Assembly: GCA_013373105.1 (NCBI GenBank)
Contig: JABXIJ010000026.1
Coordinates: forward strand, 62,001 to 126,000
Source of the DNA: Flavobacteriaceae bacterium
Lineage (GTDB): Bacteria > Bacteroidota > Bacteroidia > Flavobacteriales > Flavobacteriaceae
DNA: 64,000 bases
Direction: 5' to 3'
Shown: positions 48,448 through 57,965 of the stretch, piece after piece
Numbering within the stretch: the first letter of the stretch is position 1
How the letters are laid out: every line of letters begins with the position of its first letter
The notes under the pieces: model-generated
The model's input: only the letters and a program-made list of their open reading frames with translations
What the model was told of the DNA's origin: nothing
Database searches by the model: none
Program-made: the position numbers and the translations under genes

Positions 48448-49173
48448 ATGTATATGAAGATTTTTGGTATTAGAGCTATTATTGAGGCAATAGAAAGTAA
48501 AGAATCAATTAATAAAATTTACTTACAAAAAGGTGTTAGAAGCAACTTGTATGTAGAATTACAGCAACTTATTAAGTTGCATAAAATATCTAGTAGTACA
48601 GTTCCTGTAGAAAAATTAAATAGACTTTCTAAAAATAATAATCATCAAGGTGCTGTAGCAGAAATATCACCTGTAAAATACTTCAATTTAGAAGATCTTT
48701 TAGAAAAAGAATCTACTACTACTCCACTCTATCTGGTTTTAGATCAAGTATCAGATGTTAGAAATTTTGGAGCAATTATTAGAACGGCTGAATGTACAGG
48801 TGTTACAGCAATTATTATTCAAAAAAGTGGTAGTGCACCTGTAAATGCAGAGGCAATAAAAACTTCAGCTGGAGCTGCATTTAAAATACCAATATGTAAA
48901 GTAGACCATATAAAAGATGCCTTATTTTTATTTAAAGCTTATGATATTAAAACTGTTGCAGCAACAGAAAAAACAGAAAATTCTTTATATGATTTAGATT
49001 TAACTTCTCCTCTAGCTATTATTATGGGTTCTGAAGATAAAGGTGTGAATCCTTCTGTATTAAAAATGGTTGATAATAAGGCTAAATTACCATTATTAGG
49101 TGAAATAGAATCGTTAAATGTGTCTGTAGCTTGTGGAGTTTTCTTGTACGAAACTATTAGACAACGTAACTAA
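48448..49173 (+). CDS. rlmB: 23S rRNA (guanosine-2'-O)-methyltransferase RlmB-like
   Basis: A 241-residue SpoU-family methyltransferase. The N-terminal substrate-binding domain (about 4-77) starts KIFGIRAIIEAIESKESINK. The knotted SPOUT domain (about 95-240) has DQVSDVRNFGAIIRTAECTG, MGSEDKGVNPSVL and LPLLGEIESLNVSVACGVFL. RlmB methylates G2251 in the P loop of 23S rRNA. A start at 48454 (MKIFGIRA) is equally plausible. Its TAA shares CTAA with the stop of the convergent rhomboid gene. Confidence 0.93.
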   Translation: MYMKIFGIRAIIEAIESKESINKIYLQKGVRSNLYVELQQLIKLHKISSSTVPVEKLNRLSKNNNHQGAVAEISPVKYFNLEDLLEKESTTTPLYLVLDQVSDVRNFGAIIRTAECTGVTAIIIQKSGSAPVNAEAIKTSAGAAFKIPICKVDHIKDALFLFKAYDIKTVAATEKTENSLYDLDLTSPLAIIMGSEDKGVNPSVLKMVDNKAKLPLLGEIESLNVSVACGVFLYETIRQRN

Positions 49174-49844
49174 TATTCTTTAACTTTTTCTGTATCATTT
49201 TCTTGTTCTTGAATTAAGTTGCCATTTTCATCAAAAAAGGTATCAAAATCTGTTTTTGAAAATTGATGTTGTTTGGTAACAATTCCTTTTCTTCTATATA
49301 GAAAAGCAAAAATTAAACCTATTAAAAACCCACTTAAATGTCCTTCCCAAGACATTCCTTTTTTTATTGGTAATATATACCAAATCATACCTCCATATAG
49401 AAAGATAACTATTAAAGAAAGTGCAACAAGCCTATAATGCCTTTTTATGATTCCGCTAAAAAAAATAAAACTAAAAAGCATGTAAACTACACCACTTGCA
49501 CCAATATGATAAGAATCTCTTGCTATTAACCAAGTTAACAAACCAGTAAAAAAAGAGCCCAATAATAGGGTTTTAAAAGCTACATCTTTGTAGAAATATA
49601 AAAGACTAGAAATAAGAACAAATAAAGGAATAGAATTATTAAAAAGATGATTTACATTACTATGTATAAAATGTGTTAAGAAAACACCTCTAAAACCAAT
49701 CAAATTTCTAGGATAAACACCAAATTTGTTAAAATTTAATCCAAATTTTATTTCAATCCAATAAACAAACCAGATTAACATTACTAGTATCGTTGGAATC
49801 AAAAACACATTTGGATGATATTTTAGTTCATCGTTATTAGTCAT
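49170..49844 (-). CDS. Rhomboid family intramembrane serine protease
   Basis: A 224-residue membrane protein with about six hydrophobic segments. The catalytic Ser is in HIGASGVVYMLF (GxSG) and the catalytic His in WEGHLSGFLIGL; NHLFNN supplies the usual oxyanion Asn/His region. Rhomboids cut transmembrane segments; the substrate is unknown. The polar C-terminal ~40 residues are an Asp/Glu-rich cytoplasmic tail. Confidence 0.92.
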   Translation of the reverse strand: MTNNDELKYHPNVFLIPTILVMLIWFVYWIEIKFGLNFNKFGVYPRNLIGFRGVFLTHFIHSNVNHLFNNSIPLFVLISSLLYFYKDVAFKTLLLGSFFTGLLTWLIARDSYHIGASGVVYMLFSFIFFSGIIKRHYRLVALSLIVIFLYGGMIWYILPIKKGMSWEGHLSGFLIGLIFAFLYRRKGIVTKQHQFSKTDFDTFFDENGNLIQEQENDTEKVKEY

Positions 49845-49919
49845 ACTAAATCATTAACAAATTTTTATCCAAATATAATTTATACAAATTCTGTCAGAAA
49901 ACTTTTCTATTTTTACTTT

Positions 49920-51191
49920 ATGAATGCACCTTTGGCAGAAAGAATTAGACCAAAATCTATAGAAGAATATATAAGTCAACAACATTTAATTGGTAAAAAT
50001 GGGGTATTGACTAAATTAATAAAACAAGGTGTAATACCTTCATTAATTTTATGGGGTCCACCTGGAATAGGAAAAACTACACTGGCCAATATAATTGCAA
50101 AAGAAACCAATAGACCTTTTTATACATTAAGTGCTATAAGTTCTGGAGTAAAAGATGTAAGAGAAGTTATAGAAAAAGCTAAAAAGAATACTGGGTTATT
50201 TACTACTAAAAATCCAATTGTATTTATTGATGAAATTCATAGGTTTAGCAAATCTCAACAAGATTCTTTATTAGGTGCAGTAGAAAAAGGATGGGTTACA
50301 TTAATTGGTGCTACAACAGAAAACCCTAGTTTCGAAGTTATTCCTGCTTTATTATCTAGGTGTCAAGTTTATATTCTAAATTCTTTTGATAAAAATGAAT
50401 TACATCAATTACTCAATAGAGCTATTGAAAAAGATGAAATTTTAGCCTCTAAAACCATTGAATTAAAAGAAATTGATGCGCTTTTACAAGTTTCTGGAGG
50501 TGATGCTAGAAAGTTACTCAACATATTTGAACTCTTGGTTTCTGAAGGTGATAATATTACTATAACAAATAGTTTGGTGCTTGAGAAAATTCAGAGTAAT
50601 ACAGCTAAATACGACAAAACTGGAGAACAACATTACGATATAATTTCAGCGTTTATAAAGTCTATTAGAGGGAGTGACCCTAATGGAGCTGTATATTGGC
50701 TAGCTAGAATGATTGAAGGTGGAGAAGATGTAAAATTTATTGCAAGACGCCTACTAATTGCTGCGTCTGAAGATATTGGTAATGCAAATCCAACAGCTTT
50801 AATTTTAGCCAATAATACTTTTCAAGCTGTTTCTGTAATTGGTAATCCTGAATCTAGAATATTATTGAGTCAATGTGCAGTATATTTAGCAAATTCTCCA
50901 AAAAGTAATGCTTCTTATTTAGCAATAAAAGATGCTCAGAATTTAGTAAAACAAACTGGAGATTTAAGTGTTCCATTACATTTAAGAAATGCACCTACTA
51001 AATTAATGAAAGATTTAGATTATGGTAAAAATTATAAGTATGCTCATGATTATCCAAATAATTTTGTGAATCAGGAATTTTTACCTGATGAAATTTCAGG
51101 AACAACTTTATATAAACCTGGCCATAATTCTAGAGAAAATCAATTTAAAGACTTCTTAAAAAAAAGATGGCAAGATAAGTATGATTACTAA
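49920..51191 (+). CDS. rarA: Replication-associated recombination protein A (RarA/MgsA)
   Basis: A 423-residue AAA+ ATPase of the clamp-loader type that acts at stalled forks. Walker A is GPPGIGKTT (residues 45-53), Walker B FIDEIHRF, sensor 1 [10 protein letters not shown], Arg finger LLSRC, then the MgsA C-terminal tetramerisation domain (about 240-423) with [20 protein letters not shown] and [14 protein letters not shown]. Its stop shares CTAA with the convergent gene at 51188. Confidence 0.95.
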   Translation: MNAPLAERIRPKSIEEYISQQHLIGKNGVLTKLIKQGVIPSLILWGPPGIGKTTLANIIAKETNRPFYTLSAISSGVKDVREVIEKAKKNTGLFTTKNPIVFIDEIHRFSKSQQDSLLGAVEKGWVTLIGATTENPSFEVIPALLSRCQVYILNSFDKNELHQLLNRAIEKDEILASKTIELKEIDALLQVSGGDARKLLNIFELLVSEGDNITITNSLVLEKIQSNTAKYDKTGEQHYDIISAFIKSIRGSDPNGAVYWLARMIEGGEDVKFIARRLLIAASEDIGNANPTALILANNTFQAVSVIGNPESRILLSQCAVYLANSPKSNASYLAIKDAQNLVKQTGDLSVPLHLRNAPTKLMKDLDYGKNYKYAHDYPNNFVNQEFLPDEISGTTLYKPGHNSRENQFKDFLKKRWQDKYDY

Positions 51192-51967
51192 AATTTAATA
51201 GTATACTTCTCTTTAACTATCTGACCATTAGCATAATATTCAGCAACCCAATATTCACCAGATTTATATAATCTTCCATTTTTATCTTTAATGATATAAG
51301 AATCTTTTTCTGAAGTTTTAAGAATTATAAAAACTACTTTAGGATCTGTATTTACCAATTGAAAACCCAATCCTTTTGGCTGAGCATATAATACAGGAAT
51401 TGTGTTTGGTTTTTCAGTTGTTTTAGTTTCTACTTTTGGTTTAATTAGAATTTTTGGTTTTTCATCAACATTAACAGCATCTTTTTTTACTATTTTTTCT
51501 TCAACAATTGGCTTTTCAGTTACTTTTTCTTTTGTATTATAACTGTACTCAAAGTCTGTCATGGTTTCATAGGTGTTTCGAATAGCATCTTGAAAACCTC
51601 TTTTATATTCTTTATTTATCGATTGCCCTTCTTGTGATGTATAAATTACTTTACCAAAACAATCTAAAAATTCAATAGCTGTTTTTATTTTGAACATGGA
51701 AGATTTGTCTGTAACTCTAGCTACTAAAGCAAGGCATCTATCATTGGCTAGTTCTTTTGGCAACTCTTCGTTGCTAAGGTAAACTTCAAAACCTTTTTTC
51801 TTTAATAAAAACTTAGTTAGTGAGCTGGTTTGATATTGATCAGCCTCTTTTAAAAAATCGAATTTTTCCTGAACAATTATATATTTGTAATTACTTAAGT
51901 TTACTTCTTGAGCATAGGTACTCAAGGCTAAAATAAATAGTATAAATGCAAATGTTTTTTTTATCAT
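51188..51967 (-). CDS. Exported protein of unknown function
   Basis: A 259-residue protein with a signal peptide (MIKKTFAFILFILALSTYAQ). The next ~125 residues form a compact domain that begins NLSNYKYIIVQEKFDFLKEAD, reminiscent of Bacteroidota proteins that appear beside outer-membrane genes. A Lys/Glu/Pro-rich linker (about 147-190) leads to a C-terminal beta-rich domain that ends EKYTIKF. It follows the DUF5723-type gene with a 1-bp gap and probably acts with it at the envelope. I do not recognise a family with a known function. Confidence 0.6.
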   Translation of the reverse strand: MIKKTFAFILFILALSTYAQEVNLSNYKYIIVQEKFDFLKEADQYQTSSLTKFLLKKKGFEVYLSNEELPKELANDRCLALVARVTDKSSMFKIKTAIEFLDCFGKVIYTSQEGQSINKEYKRGFQDAIRNTYETMTDFEYSYNTKEKVTEKPIVEEKIVKKDAVNVDEKPKILIKPKVETKTTEKPNTIPVLYAQPKGLGFQLVNTDPKVVFIILKTSEKDSYIIKDKNGRLYKSGEYWVAEYYANGQIVKEKYTIKF

Positions 51968-51968
51968 A

Positions 51969-53345
51969 TTAGTTGAATAATAAGTTAAAGCCTAATTGAA
52001 AAGACAAACTATTAGCAGCAGACAAATTACTAAATTCTAAAAGATTATCTGCCATAATATAAAAATTAAACTTACTAACTTGAGTTGAAAAACCAAAACT
52101 AATATTAGTATAGGAAAAGTCATCTACTGTATAAGTTAGTTTAGCCCAAGTGTTTTTTATAAGTTCTTTTTCGTAAAACAAAGTTAGTGCTAATTGGGTA
52201 GTAAGAGGTCTAGAAACACTAAATAACTGAGCTCCTATAGCATTTTCGTAATAATCTTTGTAGACCTCATTATAACAAAGTAACCTTCTTTTTTCTCCAA
52301 AACTATATTTTAAAGCTGCATTTAATTTAACTGGTCTAAATGATGTATAGGCAACTTCATCTTCTGTATTTGGTAATTGATCTTTAAAAGCTTGATCTAT
52401 TTGCCCCCAATAATCTAGATTACTATTTGCATCGTACTCAAATTCTACTCCTTCAAATATATGATCTCCTCTTATTCTTGTATTTTTTACATTGTTTTTA
52501 TAAGTAATAAATCCAACATCTAAAAGACTTGCAGAAAATTGTAATTGATCAGAAATTTTATAATTTAATCCAAAATCAAAACCTAATCCAACATTAGAAT
52601 TACTTCCAAAAAAAGTGTTTTTTATAATTGATTTAGCATCATCAACAAATTCATTATCCTCAATTAATCCTGAGGTTAATAAGTTTATATTAACATTACT
52701 AAAAATATGTCTGTAAATACTATTTTGACCATTAACTGTTGTAAAAGTACCTGTATTATTGTTCGATTGTAAATTTATTGAAGACGAATAGATTTTTAAT
52801 CTACCTCCTACAGAAAGCTTATCATTTATTATTTTTGAAATACCAGCATGTAATACCCCTAAATAATCAAATTTATACCTTATGTGGGAAGCACTAAATG
52901 GTCTGTTCAAATTTGTTGCATTACCTTCATTAAAGAAAACTAATAAATCTCTAGGAAAGTATCCAATTGCATCTATTTCTTGATAAAATCCAAAATTGAT
53001 GTAATAATTATCTCTTAAACGAAATCCAGCATTTATAATTTCTATTTGAGTATTTATAGTTCCAAAGTCTCTTGAGGATATAGAATTTATTATAGAAGAT
53101 ATCTTATCATTTATACTTCTACCATCGTTAGCAAAAATGTCAGTTAACTTAAAATTAGAAGAACCTATATTTGAAGAAATACCTGACAAAAAAGGCAACC
53201 CCACATGAAATTTATAACTAGGTTCTATTGCTGGATTTAAAAGAAGCGTTTGAGGTAAATCTGCAAAATCATAAAGTATTTGTTTATTCTGAGATTGCAG
53301 TTGTAAAACACTAAATAAGCAGGTAAATAAAAATAATTTTTTCAT
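51969..53345 (-). CDS. DUF5723-like outer-membrane protein
   Basis: A 458-residue outer-membrane protein. The start chosen at 53345 (MKKLFLFTCLFSVLQLQSQ) gives a clean signal peptide 1 bp after the upstream stop; a longer frame to 53363 overlaps that gene. The body alternates hydrophobic and polar residues as a beta-barrel (for example NFGFYQEIDAIGYFPRDLL, LSVGGRLKIYSSSI, ISFGFSTQVSKFNFYIMADN) and ends with a hydrophobic FNLLFN. It resembles the DUF5723 group near the PorV/FadL-like barrels. Function is unknown. Confidence 0.7.
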   Translation of the reverse strand: MKKLFLFTCLFSVLQLQSQNKQILYDFADLPQTLLLNPAIEPSYKFHVGLPFLSGISSNIGSSNFKLTDIFANDGRSINDKISSIINSISSRDFGTINTQIEIINAGFRLRDNYYINFGFYQEIDAIGYFPRDLLVFFNEGNATNLNRPFSASHIRYKFDYLGVLHAGISKIINDKLSVGGRLKIYSSSINLQSNNNTGTFTTVNGQNSIYRHIFSNVNINLLTSGLIEDNEFVDDAKSIIKNTFFGSNSNVGLGFDFGLNYKISDQLQFSASLLDVGFITYKNNVKNTRIRGDHIFEGVEFEYDANSNLDYWGQIDQAFKDQLPNTEDEVAYTSFRPVKLNAALKYSFGEKRRLLCYNEVYKDYYENAIGAQLFSVSRPLTTQLALTLFYEKELIKNTWAKLTYTVDDFSYTNISFGFSTQVSKFNFYIMADNLLEFSNLSAANSLSFQLGFNLLFN

Positions 53346-53346
53346 A

Positions 53347-53889
53347 TTAAAAGTCTGCTTCAATGTATACAGTTATTGCTGATTTAAACTCAAATTCTTC
53401 TGTGCTATTAGGATTCATTTGTGTACCAGTATTCTCTAAAACTGCTTCAACTCTTATCTTAAAAGTTTCACTTAATGTTGGGTTTGAAGCAATAGCAATC
53501 TCCTCTAGATATGTAAAATCTAGTTCTTTACTTTGCACTTGAATTGGAGTAAAACTATAAACCACATTATTATTTCTATCTAAAAAATCGATATTGATAG
53601 TTACTGCTCTATCAAAATCATTTTTTATTTCGGAATAAAAATCAATTTTAACAATGTTATCTTTTACAAAATCATCTGTAAAAACTTCGAAATTGGTAAT
53701 ATCTGTTATTGAATTTTGTTGTACTCCATTGCTATCAAATAGTTGTGCAGGTAACAATGTAAATGAAGTTAGTGCAGAGGTATAAATTGGCCTTAACACA
53801 TAATCGTTAACTTGATCGAAATCTAAATCTTCTGCACAAGAATTAAATATAAGTGCTGATGTAATAAATAATATTCTAAAGAATTTCAT
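53347..53889 (-). CDS. Lipoprotein of unknown function
   Basis: A 180-residue lipoprotein: MKFFRILFITSALIFNSCAE with the lipobox Cys18. The start at 53889 is chosen over 53913 because it directly begins the signal peptide. The mature part is beta-rich and acidic (DLDFDQVNDYVLRPIYTSA; ITVYIEADF end) without a recognised domain. It is the first of three envelope genes in one run (53889 to 51188), so the products may form one complex. Confidence 0.7.
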   Translation of the reverse strand: MKFFRILFITSALIFNSCAEDLDFDQVNDYVLRPIYTSALTSFTLLPAQLFDSNGVQQNSITDITNFEVFTDDFVKDNIVKIDFYSEIKNDFDRAVTINIDFLDRNNNVVYSFTPIQVQSKELDFTYLEEIAIASNPTLSETFKIRVEAVLENTGTQMNPNSTEEFEFKSAITVYIEADF

Positions 53890-53921
53890 TATTAAAACTT
53901 TTAATAAGAACAAAAAATTGG

Positions 53922-54605
53922 TTAGAGATATTGTTTGATTTCATGAAGTGATTTTACTGAAATAAACCCATTTTCTTCAATGTTTTCACTTTCAAAATTA
54001 CAATGAATGGCATGCATTCCAGAATTTATGGCCCCTAATATATCTGCTTCAATACTATCACCAATCATAATAGATTGACTAGATTTTGCGCCAGAAGTTT
54101 CTAAAGCATAATGAAACACTTTTACATTTGGTTTTTTTACGCCTACTGATTCTGAGGTTATAATTTTATCAAAATAATGTATAATATTAGATGAAGTAAG
54201 TTTTTTGGTTTGCACTTCCTCAAATCCATTAGTTATAATATGAAGCTGATATTTATCTTGCAAATAATCTAATACTTCAAAAGTTCCATCAAATAAATGA
54301 CTGTATTCTGGTAAGTAAGCAATATAATCTAAGGCTATTTGATGAATTACATCATCTGATATTGTATAGTTTATTTTATCAAAAGCAGTTTTTAAACGCT
54401 GGTATCTTAAGTCTGCTTTACTAATTTTTTCTTCTCTGTAAAGTTTCCAAAACTCTCTATTTATAGGCTTATAAACTCTTAAAAAACTAGTTGTATCTAT
54501 GGTAATTTTTTGTTCTTGAAAAATTTTGTTAAAGGTTAAGTCTGAGTTTTTTTCAAAATCCCAAAGGGTGTGATCTAAGTCGAAGAAAACATGTTTTATA
54601 TCCAT
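53922..54605 (-). CDS. HAD hydrolase, YjjG-type nucleotidase
   Basis: A 227-residue HAD phosphatase. Motif I is FFDLDHTLWDF (nucleophile Asp10), motif II Thr in IITNG, motif III Lys in VGVKKPNVKVF and motif IV IGDSIEADILGA. Sequence and length fit the YjjG family of non-canonical pyrimidine nucleotidases, which clean up toxic nucleotides. It is 32 bp upstream of the lipoprotein gene and may share its transcript. Confidence 0.87.
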   Translation of the reverse strand: MDIKHVFFDLDHTLWDFEKNSDLTFNKIFQEQKITIDTTSFLRVYKPINREFWKLYREEKISKADLRYQRLKTAFDKINYTISDDVIHQIALDYIAYLPEYSHLFDGTFEVLDYLQDKYQLHIITNGFEEVQTKKLTSSNIIHYFDKIITSESVGVKKPNVKVFHYALETSGAKSSQSIMIGDSIEADILGAINSGMHAIHCNFESENIEENGFISVKSLHEIKQYL

Positions 54606-54652
54606 TAAATAAAAGTAAGGATTATCGAGTAATAAATAGTAATTGAAGTTGT

Positions 54653-54660
54653 TATATTTG
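54653..54660 (+). promoter_or_regulatory. -7 box of the GT4 gene
   Basis: TATATTTG lies 18 bp before the TTG start at 54679. There is no TTTG at the -33 spacing. Confidence 0.4.
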
Positions 54661-54678
54661 TTTTAAATGATTTTATAA

Positions 54679-55797
54679 TTGAAAAAAGAATTATCTATTT
54701 TATTTCTATGTGGTTGGTACCCCAGTAAAGTTTCACCTTTAAATGGCGATTTTATTCAAAGGCATGCAGAAACTGTTGCAACAAAACATAAGGTTACTGT
54801 TTTTCATATTATAACTAACCCTAATTATAAATCAATACAAATAGAGGAATTTATAAAAAACAATGTTGTAACCCACATAGTTTATTTACCAAAAGTAAAT
54901 TTTAAAATTCAGAAAATTTTACTGTTTTTTAAAGCTTTTAAAAGTTTTCTAAAAGATAAAAAATTTGATGTATGCCACTTAAATGAAGTATATCCTTTTG
55001 GTTTACTTGCTTTGTATTTAAAGTGGTTTAAGAATTTACATTACATTATTTCTGAACATTGGACAGGTTACCATAAACCTCAATCAAAAAACATATCCTT
55101 TTTACAGAAAATTCTAACAAAAAGAATTGTAAGCAATGCAAAATTTGTATGCCCTGTTTCAAATGATCTAGCAAATTCTATGATTTCTTTAGGTTTAAAA
55201 GGAAATTACAGAATTGTACCAAATGTTGTTGATACAGATATTTTTTATCCAAGTACAAGTTCAACTAAAACTTTTACCATTACTCATATTTCTAATATGG
55301 TAAATGAGCATAAAAATGTAAAAGGTATTTTAAGGGTTATAAAGTCTATCACTGAAAAAGTTGATGATTATCATTTTAATCTAATAGGTCATAATTCTAA
55401 ACAGTATTTACCCTATATAAATGAGATTAATCTTGATGAAAGCCGTATTTCAATTATAGAGCAAATTCCACATAAAAAAGTAGCAGAATATTTACAAAAT
55501 AGCGATGTTTTTGTACTTTTTAGTAATTACGAAAATTTACCATGTGTTATTTTAGAGGCATTTGCTTGTGGTGTTCCTGTTGTATCGTCTAATGTTGGTG
55601 GTATTCATGAATTTTTTCCTAAAAATTTTGGTTATTTAGTTGAGCCTCGAAATGAAAGTGTATTTTTAAGTAAAATCTTAGACGTTTATTCTAAAAAAAA
55701 TAAAGCAGAAAAGGATGAAATGTTTACTTATGTAAAAGATAATTTCTCTAAGAAAAAAATTCTAAGTGATTTTGAAAATCTATATATAAAACTATAA
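54679..55797 (+). CDS. Glycosyltransferase family 4 (GT-B fold)
   Basis: A 372-residue retaining glycosyltransferase. The start is TTG at 54679, giving KKELSILFLCGWYPSKVSPL, the usual N-terminal strand. The C-terminal domain has VVDTDIFYPS, FSNYENLPCVILEAFACGVPVVSS with the E-x7-E nucleotide-sugar motif, and VGGIHEFF. It would add a sugar to a surface polysaccharide or glycan. The flippase follows 10 bp later. Confidence 0.9.
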   Translation: MKKELSILFLCGWYPSKVSPLNGDFIQRHAETVATKHKVTVFHIITNPNYKSIQIEEFIKNNVVTHIVYLPKVNFKIQKILLFFKAFKSFLKDKKFDVCHLNEVYPFGLLALYLKWFKNLHYIISEHWTGYHKPQSKNISFLQKILTKRIVSNAKFVCPVSNDLANSMISLGLKGNYRIVPNVVDTDIFYPSTSSTKTFTITHISNMVNEHKNVKGILRVIKSITEKVDDYHFNLIGHNSKQYLPYINEINLDESRISIIEQIPHKKVAEYLQNSDVFVLFSNYENLPCVILEAFACGVPVVSSNVGGIHEFFPKNFGYLVEPRNESVFLSKILDVYSKKNKAEKDEMFTYVKDNFSKKKILSDFENLYIKL

Positions 55798-55807
55798 AAA
55801 TTTAACT

Positions 55808-57064
55808 CTGGAACTCTTAAAAAACTATTTAGCAAACTTTATTCAAAGATCTGGTAGCTATGTATTTTTTGCTACGGTTTTCTCTAGGCTATTTTCATTT
55901 ATTGCGTCTATAATTGCATTAAAACTAATTCCTAATATAGAGCTTGGTGTGGTTTTATTTGCTTATAATATTATTGCTTTTATTCTTCCAATTAGTGGAT
56001 TTGGTCTACATCAAAGTTTAATTAGATATGGTTCATTAGCTAATTCTACTTTAGAAAAAAACAAGTTATTTGTTTATGTTTTTAAAAAGGGAATAGTTTC
56101 ATCTTTTGTAATTATCTTTTTAATTATAGTAACCAGTTTCTTTATAAATTTTCAGTTTGTTAATACAAGATTCTATATTATTCTTTTGTCATTTCTAATA
56201 TTACCATCATTTTTATTAGAAATTATAAGGGCTCAATTACGCTTAAATTATAACAATAAATTATACTCATTTACAGAAATAGTACAAAGTTTTCTTTTAA
56301 TAGTAAGTGTACTCGTTTTAAGTTTCTTTTTTAAAGAAGTTGGTTATGCAATTGCATTGTTATTCTCACCTTTGTTAACAGCTTTATTCTTTATCAATAA
56401 ACTAAACATAAACTTTAAAATTAAAGAAAAACTATGGCTTTCTAGATTTAGTTTCTGGAAATATGGTTTTTTTGCAAGTTTGTCTAATGTGGTTACTCAA
56501 CTCTTATTTGTAATAGATATTCTACTTATTGGTTATTTATTAAATAGCTCAGAATTAGTAACCGATTATAGGTATATTTCTTTAATTCCTTTTAGTTTAT
56601 TGTTTTTACCAAGAGTATTTATTACTACAGATTTTGTAGCTTTTACAGAAAAGATAAATAACAAAAAATTCATAAAAAATTATATAAAAAGTTACTTACT
56701 GTTGTTTTCTATTATAAGTTTTTTACTTTTTTTTACTTCGTGGTTTTTAGCTGAACCTATACTCTATTTATTTGATGAAAACTTTATACAATATAAAGAT
56801 GTTTTTACCATTTTAATATTTGGGGTAACAGGAATTTTTATCTTAAGAGGTTTATTTGGAAACTTATTGTCTTCCTTAGGCAAAGCCCATATAAATTACT
56901 ACATAGCAAGTATAGCTGTGTTAATTAACATTGTTTCAAATTATATACTAATACCAAAATATTCGTTACTTGGTGCTGCAATTACTTCTGCACTTTTAAT
57001 GTGGTTAACAGGCATTGCATCTTGTATTCTTTTCTATTATTATTATAAAAAAACTACTTCTTAA
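55808..57064 (+). CDS. Wzx-type polysaccharide flippase (MATE/MVF-like), probable CTG start
   Basis: A 418-residue, roughly 12-segment membrane protein that should flip lipid-linked glycans. The conserved first helix (SYVFFATVFSRLFSFIASII) lies in a frame open from 55790, after a stop at 55787. Within it there is no ATG, GTG or TTG before that helix. The best start is CTG at 55808 (reads ELLKNYLANFIQRSGS after the start). A GTG at 55949 would lose the first helix. The gene starts 10 bp after the GT4 stop and overlaps the convergent femAB-like gene by 11 bp. Confidence 0.8.
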   Translation: MELLKNYLANFIQRSGSYVFFATVFSRLFSFIASIIALKLIPNIELGVVLFAYNIIAFILPISGFGLHQSLIRYGSLANSTLEKNKLFVYVFKKGIVSSFVIIFLIIVTSFFINFQFVNTRFYIILLSFLILPSFLLEIIRAQLRLNYNNKLYSFTEIVQSFLLIVSVLVLSFFFKEVGYAIALLFSPLLTALFFINKLNINFKIKEKLWLSRFSFWKYGFFASLSNVVTQLLFVIDILLIGYLLNSSELVTDYRYISLIPFSLLFLPRVFITTDFVAFTEKINNKKFIKNYIKSYLLLFSIISFLLFFTSWFLAEPILYLFDENFIQYKDVFTILIFGVTGIFILRGLFGNLLSSLGKAHINYYIASIAVLINIVSNYILIPKYSLLGAAITSALLMWLTGIASCILFYYYYKKTTS

Positions 57065-57962
57065 AGAGTTTTATATACCAAGGTAAGTTGTTAACTTTTA
57101 AATAATTATAAAAACTGGTTTTTGCATTAAAGCTTTTAAAGTAATTTGCTATAGAATTTATAGACGATCCACCAAAATTAAAAGTTTTGTATTTGGTTTG
57201 ATATTTCTGAATAGCACTGTCTATTAAAAAAGTATTGGCTCCTTTTTTTCGTTCGTTAAAATCTGTTGACGAAACTAAAATTGTAATTTCTTTTTTATGT
57301 TTTAAAAACAATCCTGAAGCAAGTAATTGATTTTCTTTAGAATATATTGATAAGATTTCTGCTTTCTTTTTTTGAATACAAACTGTAATAATTTTCTCTA
57401 AATTATTGTAGTCTTTTTCCTTAATTTCAGGCAGTCTTGTACCAACATTTTTTTTATATAAGCTTAAAATATTTATAGCTGAATCGTTCCATTTTCTAAC
57501 TAATTTATGGCCTGTTGCTTTATGTAAATCTTTTTTTCTATCTTTTCTATAATTAGAAAACAAATCTTTATAAGAGTCTTTAATAACCAGTTTTTGTACC
57601 GCTCTTATTGTATGAGTCACATTCTTTTGATAAGAAAAATTACCTTCATTAAAATAAAATTCTACAAATCTAAAACGCTTTTTAAGTTCAACTTCAAACG
57701 GATTAATAGCTACGTTTTTTTGGGTAGAATAAACACCCAATTGTAAAATCCAAAAAGGTAAATAAACATAAGAAAATCCAAATTTTTTACGCCATGGAAT
57801 CGGCATTACAGCAGTATAATCATCGAACATTAAAACATCCCAATTGTCGCAAGCAATATCTAAATACCAAGAATAACCAAACATATTACCTTTTTTAGCT
57901 TTCTTGATACAAGAATTGTATTTTTCGACATCTAAATCATTTCTTTTGATGTAATGTATCAT
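57054..57962 (-). CDS. FemAB/GNAT-like acyltransferase
   Basis: A 302-residue protein with the double-GNAT pattern of FemAB-type transferases: an N-terminal half with GNMFGYSWYLDIACDNWDVL and a C-terminal half with LLASGLFLKHKKEITILVSS and FNFGGSSINSIANYFKSFNA. Such proteins add amino or acyl groups to cell-wall or surface glycans. The ATG at 57962 follows the upstream stop (TAA-TTG-ATG), so it is tightly coupled to the deacetylase gene. The substrate is unknown. Confidence 0.7.
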   Translation of the reverse strand: MIHYIKRNDLDVEKYNSCIKKAKKGNMFGYSWYLDIACDNWDVLMFDDYTAVMPIPWRKKFGFSYVYLPFWILQLGVYSTQKNVAINPFEVELKKRFRFVEFYFNEGNFSYQKNVTHTIRAVQKLVIKDSYKDLFSNYRKDRKKDLHKATGHKLVRKWNDSAINILSLYKKNVGTRLPEIKEKDYNNLEKIITVCIQKKKAEILSIYSKENQLLASGLFLKHKKEITILVSSTDFNERKKGANTFLIDSAIQKYQTKYKTFNFGGSSINSIANYFKSFNAKTSFYNYLKVNNLPWYIKLFKK

Positions 57963-57965
57963 CAA

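Noticed and set aside
55949-57064. Flippase start at GTG 55949
   Set aside because: It would remove the first transmembrane helix, which is encoded in frame upstream.
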